NCBI GenBank assembly: GCA_964370235.1 | Contig: CAYJIL010000097.1 | Location: forward strand, 1 to 8,571 | Direction of reading: 5' to 3' | DNA: 8,571 nt | From: CAYJIL01 sp964370235 | Lineage (GTDB): Bacteria > Bacteroidota > Bacteroidia > Bacteroidales > Rikenellaceae | In this document: positions 7,093-8,571 of the stretch, in pieces | Layout of the letters: each line of letters starts with the position of its first letter | Position numbering within the stretch: position 1 is the first letter of the stretch | Made by a program: the position numbers and the translations under genes | Notes under the pieces: model-generated | Seen by the model: the letters and a program-made list of their open reading frames with translations, nothing else | Told to the model about the DNA's origin: nothing | Databases searched by the model: none

Positions 7093-7107
7093 CAAATATA
7101 CAAATAT
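7093..7107 (-). promoter_or_regulatory. Candidate -7 box of the lyase gene within a tandem 8-bp repeat
   Basis: On the minus strand, TATATTTG (7100-7093) fits the TAnnTTTG -7 consensus, about 58 nt before the lyase ATG. On the plus strand the octamer ACAAATAT occurs twice in tandem (7092-7099 and 7100-7107), producing a second, weaker copy, AATATTTG, just upstream. No TTG is found at the ideal 19-21 base spacing; the nearest (7127-7125) is 24 bases away. The promoter is therefore plausible but incomplete. Confidence 0.4.
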
Positions 7108-7187
7108 TAATTACAATATCTAAACAAAAAAGACATTAATTAACACAAAATACAACTATTAGCAGAAAATATATGAGTGTTTAAATA

Positions 7188-8375
7188 TTATGAATGGGAA
7201 CTAAGTTTTGCATTATTTAGGTGCTTATTATAGTTAGAGCGTGAATAGAATCGATATATCAACATCGCCAATATCACAAAACCAAGACCAAAACAATACA
7301 TTATCTTGTAGTTAAATATATTTGCGATTGTACCACCAACCAACATTCCCAAGCCCGACCCAGTGTCTAGAGCAATTAAATAGGTAGAGTTGGCTGTACC
7401 ACGCCTGTTGTGAGCCACCAGATTTACAATCATTGTTTGCACCGATGGCACAACCAAACCAAAACCGATACCAATACCAAACGAGGCGATAGCAAAAGTG
7501 ATGTTAGTTATAAAGAAGATAAATATAATTGTAGATATAACGACAATAGTACCACCTAACATAAGTAGCAAATTATATAAACCCTTATATAGGAACCTGC
7601 CCGATAGAGAACGAGAAATAATTACTCCGATGCTAAGAGCCAAAAAAAAGTTACCCGAGTTTACGGTTAAGCCCACCTCCGAAATATAGAGAGGCATATA
7701 GGTCATTAATGTTCCATAGAAAACATAGAATAGAGCAACAACTAAAGCTATAGATGTGCCACTCTTGAGAAAGAATCGATCAAACGAAAGAGCTTCTCTC
7801 TCTTGCCTTGCACGTGGTTTGGTTCTAATAAATGATGCTATAACTACGCCTACAAAGCAAGAAGCTACGGCAAATATAAACAGGCCTTGGTAATCGAACG
7901 CTTCAATTAAGTATAATCCTGTCATTGGACCAATTGCCATTGCCAAAAAGGTTATAGCTCCGTAGTAACCAATACCCTCGGCACGCCTATTAGATGGTAT
8001 AGTATCTATTGCCAAAGTACTAGCAGCTGTCGTTACAAAAGAGAATGTAGCACCTAGCAACACACGAGTAACAACAATTGCCGACACACTATCGGCAATA
8101 ATATAACCTATAAACAGAGTGGCAAATATCGAAAAGGTTATTAGGTAGAATTTGCGACGATCAAAAGTATCAACTAAATATCCCGAAAAAGGGCGTGCCA
8201 ATACCGATGTTATGATGTATGAAGAGACCACTACACCAGCCAAAGATGAACTAGCATTGAACTCCTCTATTAGATACTTAGCCACGATTGGCATAAGCAA
8301 AAAGAATGCAAAAAACATACATAGTGCCGAAATAGACACACAAAAAAAATTGCGATTAAAGAGCCTCTCTTTCAT
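7188..8375 (-). CDS. Major facilitator superfamily transporter (12 TM, efflux type)
   Basis: A 395-aa inner-membrane protein with about 12 hydrophobic helices in two six-helix halves, joined by a charged cytoplasmic loop around residues 183-207 (RTKPRARQERE). MFS motif A is clear between TM2 and TM3: RPFSGYLVDTFDRRK (61-75). TM4 carries the motif-B-like TRVLLGATFSF (103-113), followed by DTIPSNRRAEGIGYYG (124-139), and a degenerate second motif A is seen at SRSLSGRFLYKG (254-265). These point to the MFS_1 proton-linked, drug/metabolite exporter type, but the substrate cannot be read from sequence. The ATG at 8375 is preferred because MKERLFNRNFF gives the usual short basic N-terminus before TM1. 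An in-frame GTG at 8399 would add eight residues and remains possible. The length is normal for the family. It has a strong promoter upstream. The lyase gene follows 152 nt downstream on the same strand, so export of a lyase substrate or product is possible but unproven. Confidence 0.88.
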   Translation of the reverse strand: MKERLFNRNFFCVSISALCMFFAFFLLMPIVAKYLIEEFNASSSLAGVVVSSYIITSVLARPFSGYLVDTFDRRKFYLITFSIFATLFIGYIIADSVSAIVVTRVLLGATFSFVTTAASTLAIDTIPSNRRAEGIGYYGAITFLAMAIGPMTGLYLIEAFDYQGLFIFAVASCFVGVVIASFIRTKPRARQEREALSFDRFFLKSGTSIALVVALFYVFYGTLMTYMPLYISEVGLTVNSGNFFLALSIGVIISRSLSGRFLYKGLYNLLLMLGGTIVVISTIIFIFFITNITFAIASFGIGIGFGLVVPSVQTMIVNLVAHNRRGTANSTYLIALDTGSGLGMLVGGTIANIFNYKIMYCFGLGFVILAMLIYRFYSRSNYNKHLNNAKLSSHS

Positions 8376-8425
8376 ATTCAAAATTTTGATTGTACACACT
8401 GGTTATACATGGCACAATATTTATA

Positions 8426-8456
8426 CAAAAGTAGCAAATAACGAATCGCAAAACAA
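8426..8456 (-). promoter_or_regulatory. Bacteroidota-type promoter of the MFS gene
   Basis: On the minus strand, TTG (8456-8454) is followed after exactly 20 bases by TACTTTTG (8433-8426), matching the TTG-N19-21-TAnnTTTG pattern. The start of transcription would fall near 8420, leaving a leader of about 45 nt before the ATG at 8375, or about 20 nt before the alternative GTG at 8399. Bases 8457-8571 show no coding region that I can support. Confidence 0.65.
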
Positions 8457-8571
8457 GTGCAAATTGTATATTAAATGTATTGACTATAGGGTACTAAATA
8501 TAGTAGTGTACGATGGGGAAATTATACTGCGCTACTAGCACATTGCATACCTAGGTGGTATAAATAAAAAA

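Noticed and set aside
7498..7689. A 63-codon plus-strand open frame
   Set aside because: It is antisense to the second half of the MFS gene and has no supporting signals.
8152..8538. A 128-codon plus-strand open frame covering the start of the MFS gene and its promoter
   Set aside because: It is antisense to a clear membrane transporter, has no recognisable family features, and runs through a good minus-strand promoter. It is most likely a chance open frame.
8547..8561. A small hairpin (ATACC / GGTAT) with an A-rich tail at the window end
   Set aside because: A 5-bp stem is too weak to call, and no gene in the window needs a terminator there.

Overview
The window looks like chromosomal DNA from a member of the Bacteroidales (phylum Bacteroidota). 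It is AT-rich and carries a DUF4251 protein and a short lysine-rich Hc1 histone-like protein, both typical of that group. There are no clear Shine-Dalgarno sequences. Three promoters match the Bacteroidota pattern TTG-N19/20-TAnnTTTG. This placement comes from protein families and promoter style, not from rRNA, so genus and species are not claimed.

Layout. A secreted DUF4251 protein (79-615, minus) diverges from a 58-aa Hc1 histone-like gene (742-918, plus). The Hc1 gene ends at an intrinsic terminator, followed by a long perfect palindrome that separates it from a convergent minus-strand block. That block holds two tandem secreted alpha-N-acetylglucosaminidases of family GH89. The upstream copy (3264-5420, copy B) is canonical and the downstream copy (1020-3257, copy A) has a changed active-site periphery. 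Only 6 nt separate them. Further upstream on the same strand are a PLP-dependent beta-eliminating lyase of the tryptophanase / tyrosine phenol-lyase family (5590-7035) and a 12-TM major facilitator transporter (7188-8375).

How the genes work together. The GH89 pair is best read as a periplasmic or exported two-enzyme unit that removes terminal alpha-linked GlcNAc from host glycans (heparan sulfate fragments, or mucin O-glycans capped with GlcNAc-alpha-1,4-Gal). It has its own promoter, whose -7 box lies inside one arm of a perfect 11-bp inverted repeat. The lyase would act in the cytoplasm on an aromatic or sulfur amino acid, releasing pyruvate and ammonia. Its active-site residues are closer to tyrosine phenol-lyase than to tryptophanase, but two otherwise conserved catalytic positions differ. 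The transporter lies just upstream of the lyase, but separate promoter elements suggest they are not strictly one operon, and no functional link can be shown.

No rRNA, tRNA, CRISPR array, insertion sequence, prophage or defence system was seen. No gap between genes exceeds 300 bases. The points most worth following up are the diverged GH89 paralogue, the atypical lyase active site, and the inverted repeat overlapping the GH89 promoter.
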